IMG/VR virus record: IMGVR_UViG_3300032289_001367
Location: 1 to 34,457 of that record
DNA: 34,457 nucleotides
From: a virus
Strand: one strand, 5' to 3'
Shown here: positions 7,717-13,474 of the stretch, one piece after another
How positions within the stretch are numbered: position 1 is the first letter of the stretch
Layout of the letters: each line of letters starts with the position of its first letter
The notes under the pieces: generated by a model
Seen by the model: only the letters and a program-made list of their open reading frames with translations
Database searches by the model: none
Told to the model about the DNA's origin: nothing
Translations under genes and position numbers: made by a program

Positions 7717-7920
7717 ATGGCTGCTAACTTATACACAATAGAGGACTTGCTAATAGGCAAACTCTACCGCTCAGAAAACCGACACTTCTCAGGTAAGATC
7801 GTTTCCGTAGAGAAGTCAGATCTTTGGTACGGAGAAAACACTCAGGCGTATGTGGTCGCTATAAAAACTCCGAACATAAAATATAAATACGCAACAATTG
7901 CGGTAAAAACAGGAGAATAA
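7717..7920 (+). CDS. Hypothetical small protein (67 aa)
   Basis: Not recognised. It is beta-rich (GKIVSVEKS, AYVVAIKTP, YATIAVKTG), compatible with a small SH3-like barrel, and has no Cys. ATG follows GAAAAGAGG. It is separated from the zinc-ribbon gene by a small CACTT/AAGTG hairpin and followed at once by a terminator. Confidence 0.55.
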   Translation: MAANLYTIEDLLIGKLYRSENRHFSGKIVSVEKSDLWYGENTQAYVVAIKTPNIKYKYATIAVKTGE

Positions 7921-7925
7921 GAATG

Positions 7926-7952
7926 ACCCCCCGCAAGGGGGGTTATTTTTTT
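7926..7952 (+). terminator. Intrinsic terminator
   Basis: CCCCCC-GCAA-GGGGGG followed by TTATTTTTTT. Confidence 0.9.
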
Positions 7953-8056
7953 AAGGTCTTAGCAAAAAGTAAAAAAGCACCAAGATCGCTAGTGACTAGG
8001 TAAAACTACAAACAACTTTTGTACTTGCCCAAAAACCTTAGCAAAAAAAATGTCAG
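7951..8056 (+). repeat. Composite K-M2-M3 intergenic module C
   Basis: K word forward (7961-7975, exact), 30 bp, M2 in reverse (CTACAAACAACTTTT, 8006-8020), 22 bp, M3 AAAAAAAATGTCAG (8043-8056). CTAG-TGA-CTAG lies between K and M2, and TAAG-GT-CTTA lies just before K. There is no ORF between 7921 and 8170. Confidence 0.75.
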
Positions 8057-8114
8057 TTTTTTCGAGGAGTCGGGGGTGTGATATAGAACACATAAAGATT
8101 TTTCCTAAATAGAC

Positions 8115-8142
8115 TTGACAAACCTGCTCCAATCGCTATACT
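8115..8142 (+). promoter_or_regulatory. Promoter for the WGR-like gene
   Basis: TTGACA (8115-8120), 16 bp, TATACT (8137-8142), 28 nt before the ATG at 8171. Confidence 0.7.
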
Positions 8143-8170
8143 TAAACCAATACCAAACAAAGGGGAAAAA

Positions 8171-8410
8171 ATGAAAAAGTTTATCTTGGTAAAAAAGTCC
8201 GACGGAGAACGAGGACAAAACGGCAAGAAAAAGATTTACGAGATTGTACAAGAGGGAACTCGCGTTGTAATGATGTGGGGTAAGGCAGAAGAACTAAAGA
8301 AACAAGAAAGCACAAAGTTTTTCGCAACAGAGCGTCAGGCATATTGGTTCGCTCTAGAAAAGCAAATGGAAAAAGAAAACAAGGGCTACGAACTAATAGC
8401 GTCGCTCTAA
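8171..8410 (+). CDS. Stand-alone WGR-like domain protein (79 aa)
   Basis: KKIYEIVQEGTRVVMMWGKAEE, then a conserved-looking F-x-x-x-x-x-A pattern and the ending EKENKGYELI follow the WGR domain plan, with WGK in place of WGR. WGR domains occur in PARPs and MolR-like proteins and bind nucleic acid or activate a neighbouring domain. A stand-alone copy of 79 residues is nearly the bare domain. ATG follows AAAGGGG. It is monocistronic between a promoter and a hairpin terminator. Confidence 0.7.
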   Translation: MKKFILVKKSDGERGQNGKKKIYEIVQEGTRVVMMWGKAEELKKQESTKFFATERQAYWFALEKQMEKENKGYELIASL

Positions 8411-8415
8411 GATGT

Positions 8416-8448
8416 GGGGAAGCCCCACCGAAAGGTGGGGTTATCCCC
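8416..8448 (+). terminator. Terminator-like long hairpin
   Basis: CCCCACC-GAAA-GGTGGGG inside an outer GGGGA/TCCCC pairing. No T-tract, so efficiency is uncertain. Confidence 0.6.
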
Positions 8449-8473
8449 AAACAACTATTAACAAGGGGGAAAA

Positions 8474-8704
8474 ATGGATTCAGTAGAGTTTGATGAGTTT
8501 GGCAGGGTTTATATTCGCCCAACTCACTATGCGGGTGGTGTTGCGTTAGAGCCCGGTGCAAAAGCACCAAAGATAAATATAAAGATTCGTTTCTGCGTTA
8601 TCTGCGAAAAGCAACTTTCTATGTATAACAATGATAAAAACAATGTGTGTTATAGCACCGCTTGTGAAAAAAAGTTTCACGACTCAAAAAAGAATAAAAA
8701 ATAA
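8474..8704 (+). CDS. Zinc-finger-like small protein (76 aa)
   Basis: The C-terminal half has CVICEKQ, then CYSTACEKKFH, a possible four-Cys (or Cys3His) zinc site, and a Lys-rich tail. The N-terminal 40 residues are not recognised. ATG has AAGGGGG at 5 nt. It lies 63 nt after the WGR-like gene beyond a weak terminator and is followed at once by a new promoter. Confidence 0.6.
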   Translation: MDSVEFDEFGRVYIRPTHYAGGVALEPGAKAPKINIKIRFCVICEKQLSMYNNDKNNVCYSTACEKKFHDSKKNKK

Positions 8705-8707
8705 TAC

Positions 8708-8736
8708 TTGACTTTATTTTAATAAAATGTTATGAT
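8708..8736 (+). promoter_or_regulatory. Promoter for the 8769-9570 operon
   Basis: TTGACT (8708-8713), 17 bp, TATGAT (8731-8736), 33 nt before ATG 8769. Confidence 0.7.
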
Positions 8737-8768
8737 TACGACAACAACAAACTTAAAGGGGTAAATAA

Positions 8769-8897
8769 ATGTCCGACATGATTCTAAAAAACTTAGGCTT
8801 ATACGCTAATGGGAAAGTTGTACCTATTTGCGGAGAGTGCGAAAAAGCACTTACGCCGGATGAACTTGGGTATGGTCACGATTGCGAGGCTAAGTAA
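8769..8897 (+). CDS. Cys-rich miniprotein (42 aa)
   Basis: A 42-codon ORF with ATG preceded by AAAGGGG. It contains CGEC, and HDC near the end, so a Cys3His zinc knuckle is plausible. Its TAA overlaps the next ATG by one base (TAATG), a coupling seen repeatedly in this region. A promoter lies directly upstream. Too small for a family call. Confidence 0.55.
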   Translation: MSDMILKNLGLYANGKVVPICGECEKALTPDELGYGHDCEAK

Positions 8898-9190
8898 TGA
8901 ATAACTTAGAACTAATAAAAGAAAGAGTGAGCGAGGCTAAGGCTATCGCTTGGGACACCTGTCACAAGATTTATGTCCTAATGGACGATGAACAGGTAGA
9001 ACTAATGCGCGAGTACCAATACGACCCACTAATAACAAATGTGGAAGCAACACCGGAAGAAATGCTAGCCACCCTAGAGGAGTGGTTTGAGGATTCTTGC
9101 GGTCTTAGATTTATACAAGCAGTAAGCACTAATCATGAAAATCCTAATGACGGGTTTGAGCAACTTATAGAACAGGGGTCAGAGTGGTAG
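8897..9190 (+). CDS. Conserved hypothetical phage protein (97 aa)
   Basis: AIAWDTCHKIYVLMDDEQ near the N-terminus, an EEMLATLEEWFEDSCGLRFI segment and the ending GFEQLIEQG resemble a small uncharacterised family in actinobacterial phages. It is helical and acidic and has two Cys (C22, C75). It overlaps the upstream miniprotein gene by one base and the downstream gene by 7 bases, so translation is probably coupled through all three. Confidence 0.62.
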   Translation: MNNLELIKERVSEAKAIAWDTCHKIYVLMDDEQVELMREYQYDPLITNVEATPEEMLATLEEWFEDSCGLRFIQAVSTNHENPNDGFEQLIEQGSEW

Positions 9191-9570
9191 CAAAAAGTAA
9201 AAATCTACCGCGCTATCTTTATCATGCGAGTGCGGTCTGTAATCGAGAAAGCATAGATGAACGCGGACTTATCTCAAGTTTCGGAGAAGTCTACGCAAGC
9301 GAGAGCGAAGACGATTGCTTAACCTTTATGGGTTTCAGGTTGATGTCGCACTTTCATTTTGTTAAGGAGGGTGACGATCCCGTATATGTAGAGCATGATA
9401 GTTTGCTTGTGTATCAGATAGATACAAAAGTCACTGGTAAAACTAAGTGGGAAGTGGGAACAGATCACAACGCTAAGTTTTTTGGAAACGCAACTTCATG
9501 GGTTCATCTTGGCTCAATAGAACGAGAAGCGATTGTTCGCGTTGTTGAGTATGCGCCACAGGGTGCTTGA
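9184..9570 (+). CDS. Hypothetical protein, ART-like features (128 aa)
   Basis: It starts at GTG 9184, with AGGGG upstream. LYHASAVCNRESIDERGLI followed by VYASES resembles the beginning of small ADP-ribosyltransferase-fold proteins (LYHAT..N...I...GL....VYL). An Arg/Val-rich C-terminal strand with Glu (AIVRVVEY) could supply the last element of a H-Y-E-type triad. This is a fold-level inference, not a family match. The first residues VVAKSKN are encoded by an exact K repeat, so the native start may be later. The promoter of the next gene overlaps its stop. Confidence 0.5.
   Translation: MVAKSKNLPRYLYHASAVCNRESIDERGLISSFGEVYASESEDDCLTFMGFRLMSHFHFVKEGDDPVYVEHDSLLVYQIDTKVTGKTKWEVGTDHNAKFFGNATSWVHLGSIEREAIVRVVEYAPQGA
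9189..9203 (+). repeat. K repeat inside a gene start
   Basis: Exact AGCAAAAAGTAAAAA encoding AKSKN at codons 3-7 of the 9184 gene. Confidence 0.8.
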
Positions 9571-9595
9571 CAAAAAACAAATTGCATGAGATACT
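9567..9595 (+). promoter_or_regulatory. Promoter for the 9622-10449 operon
   Basis: TTGACA (9567-9572), 17 bp, GATACT (9590-9595). The -35 overlaps the upstream stop codon. Confidence 0.6.
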
Positions 9596-9621
9596 TATGT
9601 TAAGAAAAGGGGGTTACTCAA

Positions 9622-9876
9622 ATGAGTGACAAAGAAACAGTAATGTTAGAAGTAGACTCCGAAGAGGGTGCTTTCCTAAATATGGGATTGGCACTACTGC
9701 TGGAGATGTTGAGAGATGATATTGAGAAGTGGGAGAACAAGAAAGACTCTTCCGTGGACAAGTTATTTTTTCTTATGGACACGAAGGTCGGGGTCGCTAG
9801 TTTATGGCGCAAGGTGCTTATCTCAATGGGAGCAAATCCCGAAGATATTGCCGAACACCTAAAGGACGCGGACTAA
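9622..9876 (+). CDS. Hypothetical acidic protein (84 aa)
   Basis: Not recognised. Largely helical, acidic, with a hydrophobic stretch LNMGLALLLEML too short and interrupted for a membrane span. ATG follows AAAAGGGGG. It is the first of three tightly packed genes: the next ATG begins 3 nt after its stop. Confidence 0.55.
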   Translation: MSDKETVMLEVDSEEGAFLNMGLALLLEMLRDDIEKWENKKDSSVDKLFFLMDTKVGVASLWRKVLISMGANPEDIAEHLKDAD

Positions 9877-9878
9877 TA

Positions 9879-10109
9879 ATGGATAATATATTTCCAAGCC
9901 GAACAGTAATGTTCGTTGGTGACTATTTTACTCTAATGACTACAATAGTCTTAGATGAAAAACTCAGAGATGAGAACGAAGCAGATAACGATTTCGCGGT
10001 TCGTATCGCTTCTGTATTTATGAATGAATACTATGGATTTGATGTAGCGTCAGTTGCCAATAGTATCGGGGTTGTAGATGAAGACGGAATGGTAGAAGAA
10101 AATGATTAA
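9879..10109 (+). CDS. Hypothetical acidic protein (76 aa)
   Basis: Not recognised. ATG 9879 is chosen over the in-frame 9804 because 9804 lies deep in the preceding gene, whereas 9879 directly follows its stop. Acidic, with a hydrophobic start (TVMFVGDYFTLMTTIV) that could be a buried beta segment. It overlaps the next gene by 8 bp. No function assigned. Confidence 0.5.
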   Translation: MDNIFPSRTVMFVGDYFTLMTTIVLDEKLRDENEADNDFAVRIASVFMNEYYGFDVASVANSIGVVDEDGMVEEND

Positions 10110-10449
10110 GACTTCCATAGACTTGTTTGACGAAACTTGCAATGCTATTGCTGGTGGAGAACTGGATAGACAACTAATCCCACTTAAAAAACTTATAGAG
10201 GAAAGACTTAGCACTCTAAGAGTGGATGCGGATATTAAGGATTTCGTAGTCGGGGACAAGGTTGTCCTAAACGACAAGTGCGGAACAAAGTATTTGATAG
10301 GGGAAGAGGGAACTGTGGTTTCCATTAGGAGAAGTAAAATCAGTATTTCTTTTGATAAACCTAAGGGAAGATTTTCTAGAACAAACTCCAAAGGAGAGAT
10401 TTACTCTGCCAATGTGGTCGTCCCGGTGGCAATAGTTGATAAAATCTAA
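10102..10449 (+). CDS. Hypothetical protein with SH3-like C-terminal half (115 aa)
   Basis: The N-terminal 45 residues are helical. The C-terminal half, VVGDKVVLNDKC then GEEGTVVSIRRSKISISFD, has the GD.V......G..G.V......I.V.FD pattern of a KOW/SH3-like small barrel. Such barrels in phage proteins are generic and do not define function. It overlaps the preceding gene by 8 bp, so the three genes 9622-10449 form one operon. It is followed by a structured gene-free stretch. Confidence 0.55.
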   Translation: MIKTSIDLFDETCNAIAGGELDRQLIPLKKLIEERLSTLRVDADIKDFVVGDKVVLNDKCGTKYLIGEEGTVVSIRRSKISISFDKPKGRFSRTNSKGEIYSANVVVPVAIVDKI

Positions 10450-10462
10450 ACGCCTTTTGGGA

Positions 10463-10477
10463 AATAAAAAGTAAAAA
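10463..10477 (+). repeat. Degenerate K repeat
   Basis: AATAAAAAGTAAAAA, 13 of 15 bases match the K word, 13 nt after a stop codon. Confidence 0.5.
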
Positions 10478-10494
10478 ATCAGGCTAAACTAATT

Positions 10495-10539
10495 CTCACC
10501 TTGGGTAGCGGTTAATCCCCTTTTCCGCCCCAAGTTGAG
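10495..10539 (+). ncRNA. Stable intergenic stem-loop, possible RNA element
   Basis: Three stacked helices, CTCA/TGAG, CTTGGG/CCCAAG and GCGG/CCGC, give 14 bp with small bulges and a 12-nt loop TTAATCCCCTTT. It lies in the 194-bp gene-free stretch 10450-10643 and is followed by two further hairpins. No convincing -35 box is seen, although TAAACT at 10485 could be a -10. It may be a 3'-UTR element of the preceding operon. Confidence 0.4.
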
Positions 10540-10565
10540 AGCAGGGACTACCCCTTCATGCTCCG

Positions 10566-10594
10566 CCAACCCCCCACCGATCTGGGGGGTTTGG
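10566..10594 (+). terminator. GC-rich terminator-like hairpin
   Basis: CCAACCCCCC paired with GGGGGGTT(T)GG over an 8-nt loop. T-tract absent. Confidence 0.55.
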
Positions 10595-10613
10595 TGTTTA
10601 ATAAATAAAAATC

Positions 10614-10639
10614 ACCCTTCCGAGAGTAGGGTATTTTTT
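10614..10639 (+). terminator. Intrinsic terminator
   Basis: ACCCT/AGGGT with a 9-nt loop followed by ATTTTTT, ending 5 bp before the next ATG. Confidence 0.55.
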
Positions 10640-10643
10640 AACC

Positions 10644-10889
10644 ATGGAAATCGTAGATAAGTATTATCACGCCAATGGGTCAGCCGTCCCTTTTATTGCA
10701 GCCCTTGTTGATGATCCTGCCGATGGCGACACGAAAATTGTTATTATGTTTGATGAGAAGGACTTTACCGCCGTCCTTTCGCTAGACTCTCTACTTCGGG
10801 ATGAGGATGTTTCAGCGAGAAACAATGGATACCACGGAGATAAGTATGAAAAACTTAGAGAAGATTTGTGGGACGGCTTTCTAAACTAA
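10644..10889 (+). CDS. Conserved hypothetical protein (81 aa)
   Basis: The middle (FIAALVDDPADGDTKIVIMF) and the end (NNGYHGDKYEKLREDLWD) resemble short uncharacterised actinobacterial phage proteins. No catalytic motif. ATG 10644 has only a weak ribosome site (TAGGGT, which is also the terminator stem), so the start is uncertain. A K repeat directly overlaps its stop codon. Confidence 0.55.
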   Translation: MEIVDKYYHANGSAVPFIAALVDDPADGDTKIVIMFDEKDFTAVLSLDSLLRDEDVSARNNGYHGDKYEKLREDLWDGFLN

Positions 10890-10903
10890 GCAAAAAGTAA
10901 AAA
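10889..10903 (+). repeat. K repeat upstream of the Ntn hydrolase
   Basis: Exact AGCAAAAAGTAAAAA. The first A is the last base of the preceding stop codon. It ends 17 bp before the next ATG. Confidence 0.8.
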
Positions 10904-10919
10904 AAATTGGGGAAAAATC

Positions 10920-11492
10920 ATGACAACTATTGCAGCGATACAGGGGGAGAACTGGGCTGCCATAGGCTATGACTCAAGACTAACCGAGGACAACAGCAAG
11001 ATATATACGCTGCCTAAAGACAATGGCAAAGTAAATAAAAATGGTCCATACTTAATTGGCGCGGCTGGAGATATGCGTGCCATTAACATACTTACACATG
11101 TCTTTAAGCCACCTGCGGTAAATCCAAACCTTTATGGGGCAAAGTTAGACAAGTTTATCTCTTCAGTCTTTATTCAAGATATGAAGCGTTGCTTCGAGGA
11201 CAACTCCTATAGCAAAGACGGAGAGCATGACTCTCAAGTAATGGTTGCGGTTAATGGAACTGTCTACGAGATTGGTGATGACTTTTCTTGGGCACATGAC
11301 GAAACAGGCGTATACGCCATAGGCTCAGGTAGTGGATACGCTATGGGAGCGATGCTGGCAAGCCTAGATAACAAAAAGAAAACCTTAGGCACAGCCAAGA
11401 ATGTTATTAGACAAGCAATAACTATTGCAGCCAAGTTAGATCCAAGCACGGGGCTGCCGATTAACATCTCGGTGCAGCACTTCGGATCCTAA
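10920..11492 (+). CDS. Proteasome/HslV-like Ntn hydrolase (190 aa)
   Basis: After loss of Met the protein would start TTIAAIQG, the N-terminal Thr arrangement of HslV and 20S beta subunits. Counting that Thr as 1, the next landmark is D17 in GYDSR, exactly where HslV has its catalytic Asp. A Lys in NGKVNK (36) is close to the family's K33. GSGSGYAMGA near residue 140 matches the glycine-rich segment before the last helices. Expected role is peptide-bond hydrolysis by the N-terminal Thr, possibly as a ring. No unfoldase is adjacent, although the MoxR-type ATPase lies 8 kb upstream. GGGGAAAAATC precedes ATG. Confidence 0.82.
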   Translation: MTTIAAIQGENWAAIGYDSRLTEDNSKIYTLPKDNGKVNKNGPYLIGAAGDMRAINILTHVFKPPAVNPNLYGAKLDKFISSVFIQDMKRCFEDNSYSKDGEHDSQVMVAVNGTVYEIGDDFSWAHDETGVYAIGSGSGYAMGAMLASLDNKKKTLGTAKNVIRQAITIAAKLDPSTGLPINISVQHFGS

Positions 11493-11570
11493 AAAGTTGT
11501 TTGTAGTCGAGCCATCTGGCTGCTGAAGATATATTTTTTACTTTTTGCTAGTGCTGCTGTCGCTGCTTAC
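11491..11570 (+). repeat. Composite K-M2 intergenic module D
   Basis: M2 AAAAAGTTGTTTGTAG (11491-11506), 28 bp, K in reverse (11535-11549, exact). AGCC-ATCT-GGCT lies between them. A weak further M2-like word, AGTTGTTTATAAAT, starts at 11589. M2 begins inside the stop codon of the Ntn hydrolase gene. Confidence 0.75.
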
Positions 11571-11604
11571 TAAGAATCTTGGTAAATGAGTTGTTTATAA
11601 ATAC

Positions 11605-11633
11605 TTGACTTTCTTTTGGACAATTGCTATACT
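11605..11633 (+). promoter_or_regulatory. Strong promoter of the 11640 RNA
   Basis: TTGACT (11605-11610), 17 bp, TGC-TATACT (-10 at 11628-11633). One of the best promoters in the window. No coding sequence follows before the terminator. Confidence 0.8.
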
Positions 11634-11639
11634 AAAGTT

Positions 11640-11770
11640 ATTCGGTAGGGGGAAGTCGCTGGTCACCTGAACCACTTTAACTCTAGAGGGTGGGAAACAA
11701 TACGACTCCCTACCGAACTTAATTAAGTAAAACAAAAAACTCCTTGTCTTTATACGGCAGGGAGTTTTTT
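11640..11770 (+). ncRNA. Candidate stand-alone structured RNA, about 130 nt
   Basis: The predicted start (7 nt after the -10) coincides with the first base of a long helix. TTCGGTAGGG (11641-11650) pairs perfectly with CCCTACCGAA (11708-11717), then AGTCG (11654-11658) pairs with CGACT (11703-11707). Inside is a 7-bp hairpin, CCACTTT/AGGGTGG (11672-11693). The transcript ends at a terminator with an 8-bp stem and T6. It has no start codon with a ribosome site. It is not a canonical tRNA: no T-loop consensus and no CCA. Class unknown; it does not fit any riboswitch I recognise, and no gene follows it directly. Confidence 0.7.
11739..11770 (+). terminator. Terminator of the 11640 RNA
   Basis: ACTCCTTG/CAGGGAGT stem with an 11-nt loop, A-tract before and T6 after. 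Confidence 0.85.
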
Positions 11771-11781
11771 ATTGGAAAAAA

Positions 11782-11916
11782 CTTAACATTTTTTTCATCA
11801 AGGCGGAAGGCAGAACCAAAAGTTGTTTTTAGATCATGATCCTTTTCACCAGGGCCCGTAGCAAAAAGTAAAAAATTGCAGCAGCCTGGCTGTCTGGCTG
11901 CGTAAGTTGTTTGTAG
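11782..11916 (-). repeat. Composite M3-M2-K-M2 intergenic module E
   Basis: Read in reverse this repeats module B. M3 is CTTAACATTTTTTTC (11782-11796), M2 AAAAGTTGTTTTTAG (11818-11832) and K is exact (11860-11874). The palindrome GATCATGATC lies between M2 and K. A second M2 (AAGTTGTTTGTAG, 11904-11916) follows, and between it and K is a GC-rich GCAGC/GCTGC hairpin. Together with module D it brackets the 11640 RNA. The 11493-12051 stretch contains no protein gene. Confidence 0.75.
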
Positions 11917-11992
11917 ATTTCAAAGCGGGCTTAAAGTGAGCGTAGGAAGTCAGCGCTTTTTCTGAAGGCTAACTATGGAAATTGTTGCTTTC

Positions 11993-12021
11993 TTGACAAA
12001 AAGTCAGGAAAGTGCTATCCT
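11993..12021 (+). promoter_or_regulatory. Promoter with GTCAGGAAAGT spacer word (12052 gene)
   Basis: TTGACA (11993-11998), 17 bp, TATCCT (12016-12021). The word GTCAGGAAAGT occupies 12003-12013 of the spacer. Confidence 0.7.
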
Positions 12022-12051
12022 TATGGAACAAGGTAAGAAAAGGGGGATTAA

Positions 12052-12228
12052 ATGAAGGGGTTACCTGATAGTGCGGTACTAGGAACTTATGGTCGCATGA
12101 AGCACATGAAAAACAAAAAGCGTCGTAGTGCTAAAGACTACAAAGCAACTGCGGATTTCTTAAACAATATGATAAACAGGGCAATACAAAAACAACTAGA
12201 TAAGAAAAGTAATTTGACAAATGTTTAA
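12052..12228 (+). CDS. Small basic protein (58 aa)
   Basis: ATG 12052 has AAAAGGGGG at 5 nt and a good promoter 30 nt upstream. The product is strongly basic (MKNKKRRSAKDYK, then KKQ-type tail) and helical, without Cys, compatible with a nucleic-acid-binding peptide. Not recognised. Its 3' end contains the promoter of the phosphatase gene. Confidence 0.55.
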   Translation: MKGLPDSAVLGTYGRMKHMKNKKRRSAKDYKATADFLNNMINRAIQKQLDKKSNLTNV

Positions 12229-12242
12229 TTACTTACTAAAAT
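12214..12242 (+). promoter_or_regulatory. Promoter for the phosphatase gene
   Basis: TTGACA (12214-12219), 17 bp, TAAAAT (12237-12242), overlapping the end of the 12052 gene. Confidence 0.65.
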
Positions 12243-12265
12243 ACAAAAAGAGAGGGGGAAACCAA

Positions 12266-12799
12266 ATGACAATTTCCTCGCAAGACGAAGCATTAGAACT
12301 ATTAGAAACAAAAATAGCACCACGCTCTTACACCATTGACTATCCAAAAGACTTGTGGTCAGAGGTTCTTCCGGGCTTATGGCAGGGTGGAACTGATGAT
12401 AATGATGTTTTTGACCAACTAGAAAAGCCAATGATTACTAAGAAAGATTTTGACCTAGTGGTTACCGCTTACTCATTAGCAAACCCTGTTGATTGGTTTG
12501 TGAAAGAACTACGCTTTGGATTTTACGATAGCGATATGAGGGACTTTGACCCTAGTGACTTACAACCGATTGTTCGCATGGCACATGCCGAGTGGAAGCG
12601 CGGTCAGCGTGTCTTAATTCGTTGTCAAGCAGGTATGAACCGCTCAGGGCTGATTATGGCTTTGGTTCTTATTCGTGAGGGTTACACGGCTGAAGATGCC
12701 ATTAACTTGATTAGAGCCAAGAGAAGCAAGCACGCTTTGTTTAATGGTCGCTTTGAGAAGTGGCTTAAAGAGGCAAGCGTCGAGGCTTGGAGAAACTAA
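12266..12799 (+). CDS. Dual-specificity protein phosphatase-like enzyme (177 aa)
   Basis: RCQAGMNRSG carries the Cys-x5-Arg signature of the Cys-dependent phosphatase superfamily (C120, R126), followed by a helix LIMALVLIREGYTAEDAI and an AINLIRAKRS segment typical of DSP folds. The usual His before Cys is Arg here. A general-acid Asp is likely among DSDMRDFDPSD (residues about 90-100). Expected to remove phosphate from protein or another phosphoester in the host cytoplasm. ATG 12266 is preferred to 12221 because GAGGGGG precedes it and 12221 would start inside the promoter. TAATG couples it to the next gene. Confidence 0.85.
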   Translation: MTISSQDEALELLETKIAPRSYTIDYPKDLWSEVLPGLWQGGTDDNDVFDQLEKPMITKKDFDLVVTAYSLANPVDWFVKELRFGFYDSDMRDFDPSDLQPIVRMAHAEWKRGQRVLIRCQAGMNRSGLIMALVLIREGYTAEDAINLIRAKRSKHALFNGRFEKWLKEASVEAWRN

Positions 12800-12957
12800 T
12801 GCCTAGATACGAGATTATCTTGGAGAAGAACAAGATAAAAGTTATACGAGCATCTTCGCTGGAAATCGCTGAAGAAAGAGCGAGCAAAATGGAAGTAGAT
12901 GGTTGGGTAGTTAATCGTATATATGAGCAAAAGAGCGACACGCCGAAAGTCAGGTAA
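12799..12957 (+). CDS. Hypothetical small protein (52 aa)
   Basis: It begins at the ATG of a TAATG overlap with the phosphatase gene. Pattern MPRYEIILEKNKIKVIRASSLEIAEERA... VDGWVVNRIYE looks like one small alpha/beta unit and is rich in Lys/Glu. No Cys or membrane segment. The start coupling suggests a stoichiometric link with the phosphatase. The promoter of the next gene begins right after its stop. Confidence 0.55.
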   Translation: MPRYEIILEKNKIKVIRASSLEIAEERASKMEVDGWVVNRIYEQKSDTPKVR

Positions 12958-12958
12958 G

Positions 12959-12986
12959 TTGATTTTGTCAGGAAAGTCTGTATAAT
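12959..12986 (+). promoter_or_regulatory. Promoter with GTCAGGAAAGT spacer word (13029 operon)
   Basis: TTGATT (12959-12964), 16 bp, TATAAT (12981-12986). GTCAGGAAAGT at 12967-12977; a near-copy, GTCAGGTAAGT, lies at 12949-12959 just upstream. Confidence 0.7.
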
Positions 12987-13028
12987 TATATTATTGGCAA
13001 ATTGTCAATATGGTTAAAGGGGGACTAT

Positions 13029-13184
13029 ATGAAAACGAAGGCAAAGTATATTAGACGCAGAGTAGCAGTAGCACTTATTTTTCTTGGACTTGTTGCTTGG
13101 GCTAACAACGCGACAACACCTGCCGAGTGCAAAGTGCCAACAGAGCAGATGAACCAATTCTGCTTAGACTTGCTTTATCCATAA
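13029..13184 (+). CDS. Small membrane or exported protein (51 aa)
   Basis: Basic N-terminus (MKTKAKYIRRR), one hydrophobic segment VAVALIFLGLVAWA, then a short periplasm-side tail with two Cys. It could be a signal-anchored peptide, or a holin-accessory or spanin-like protein given its place ahead of the lysis cassette. ATG 13029 has AAAGGGGG. The in-frame TTG 13002 upstream is rejected. No family recognised. Confidence 0.55.
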   Translation: MKTKAKYIRRRVAVALIFLGLVAWANNATTPAECKVPTEQMNQFCLDLLYP

Positions 13185-13209
13185 AAACGAAAAAAGGGGG
13201 TAGTAAATA

Positions 13210-13461
13210 ATGTCAGGTTGGAGAACTAAAAAAGCAAATGCTTTAGCAAAAAAAGAAGGCTTTCTTATCAAAGACAGGCAGAGTATTGACATACCTCGCG
13301 CCGAGTTTCTGATTAAGTTTGCGTCTATGAGTGATGAACAGTTTGAGAAATGGTCTGAACTAAAAACAAGTGCTGAAGCAAAAGCATTTATGGAAGCGAT
13401 ACCAATGCCTCAGATGAGAACAAATGAAATGTTTATCAAACTGGAAAAACAGGAAAGGTAG
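13210..13461 (+). CDS. Hypothetical helical protein (83 aa)
   Basis: Charged, helical, no Cys. ATG follows AAAAAAGGGGG at 9 nt. The stop is followed by a near-copy of the K repeat leading into the next start. Not recognised; conserved only by its place in the operon running toward the lysis genes. Confidence 0.5.
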   Translation: MSGWRTKKANALAKKEGFLIKDRQSIDIPRAEFLIKFASMSDEQFEKWSELKTSAEAKAFMEAIPMPQMRTNEMFIKLEKQER

Positions 13462-13474
13462 GAAAAAGTAAAAA
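13460..13474 (+). repeat. K repeat variant before a start codon
   Basis: AGGAAAAAGTAAAAA (14 of 15), ending immediately before ATG 13475. Confidence 0.65.

Noticed and set aside
8181-8570. Reverse-strand ORF of 129 codons over the WGR-like gene
   Set aside because: It is the antisense shadow of a gene with a clear domain, promoter and ribosome site, and lacks its own signals.
11641-11717. tRNA-like closed structure
   Set aside because: The acceptor-like helix is perfect, but there is no TTC-type T-loop, no normal D-arm or anticodon arm, and no CCA. Called an unclassified RNA instead.
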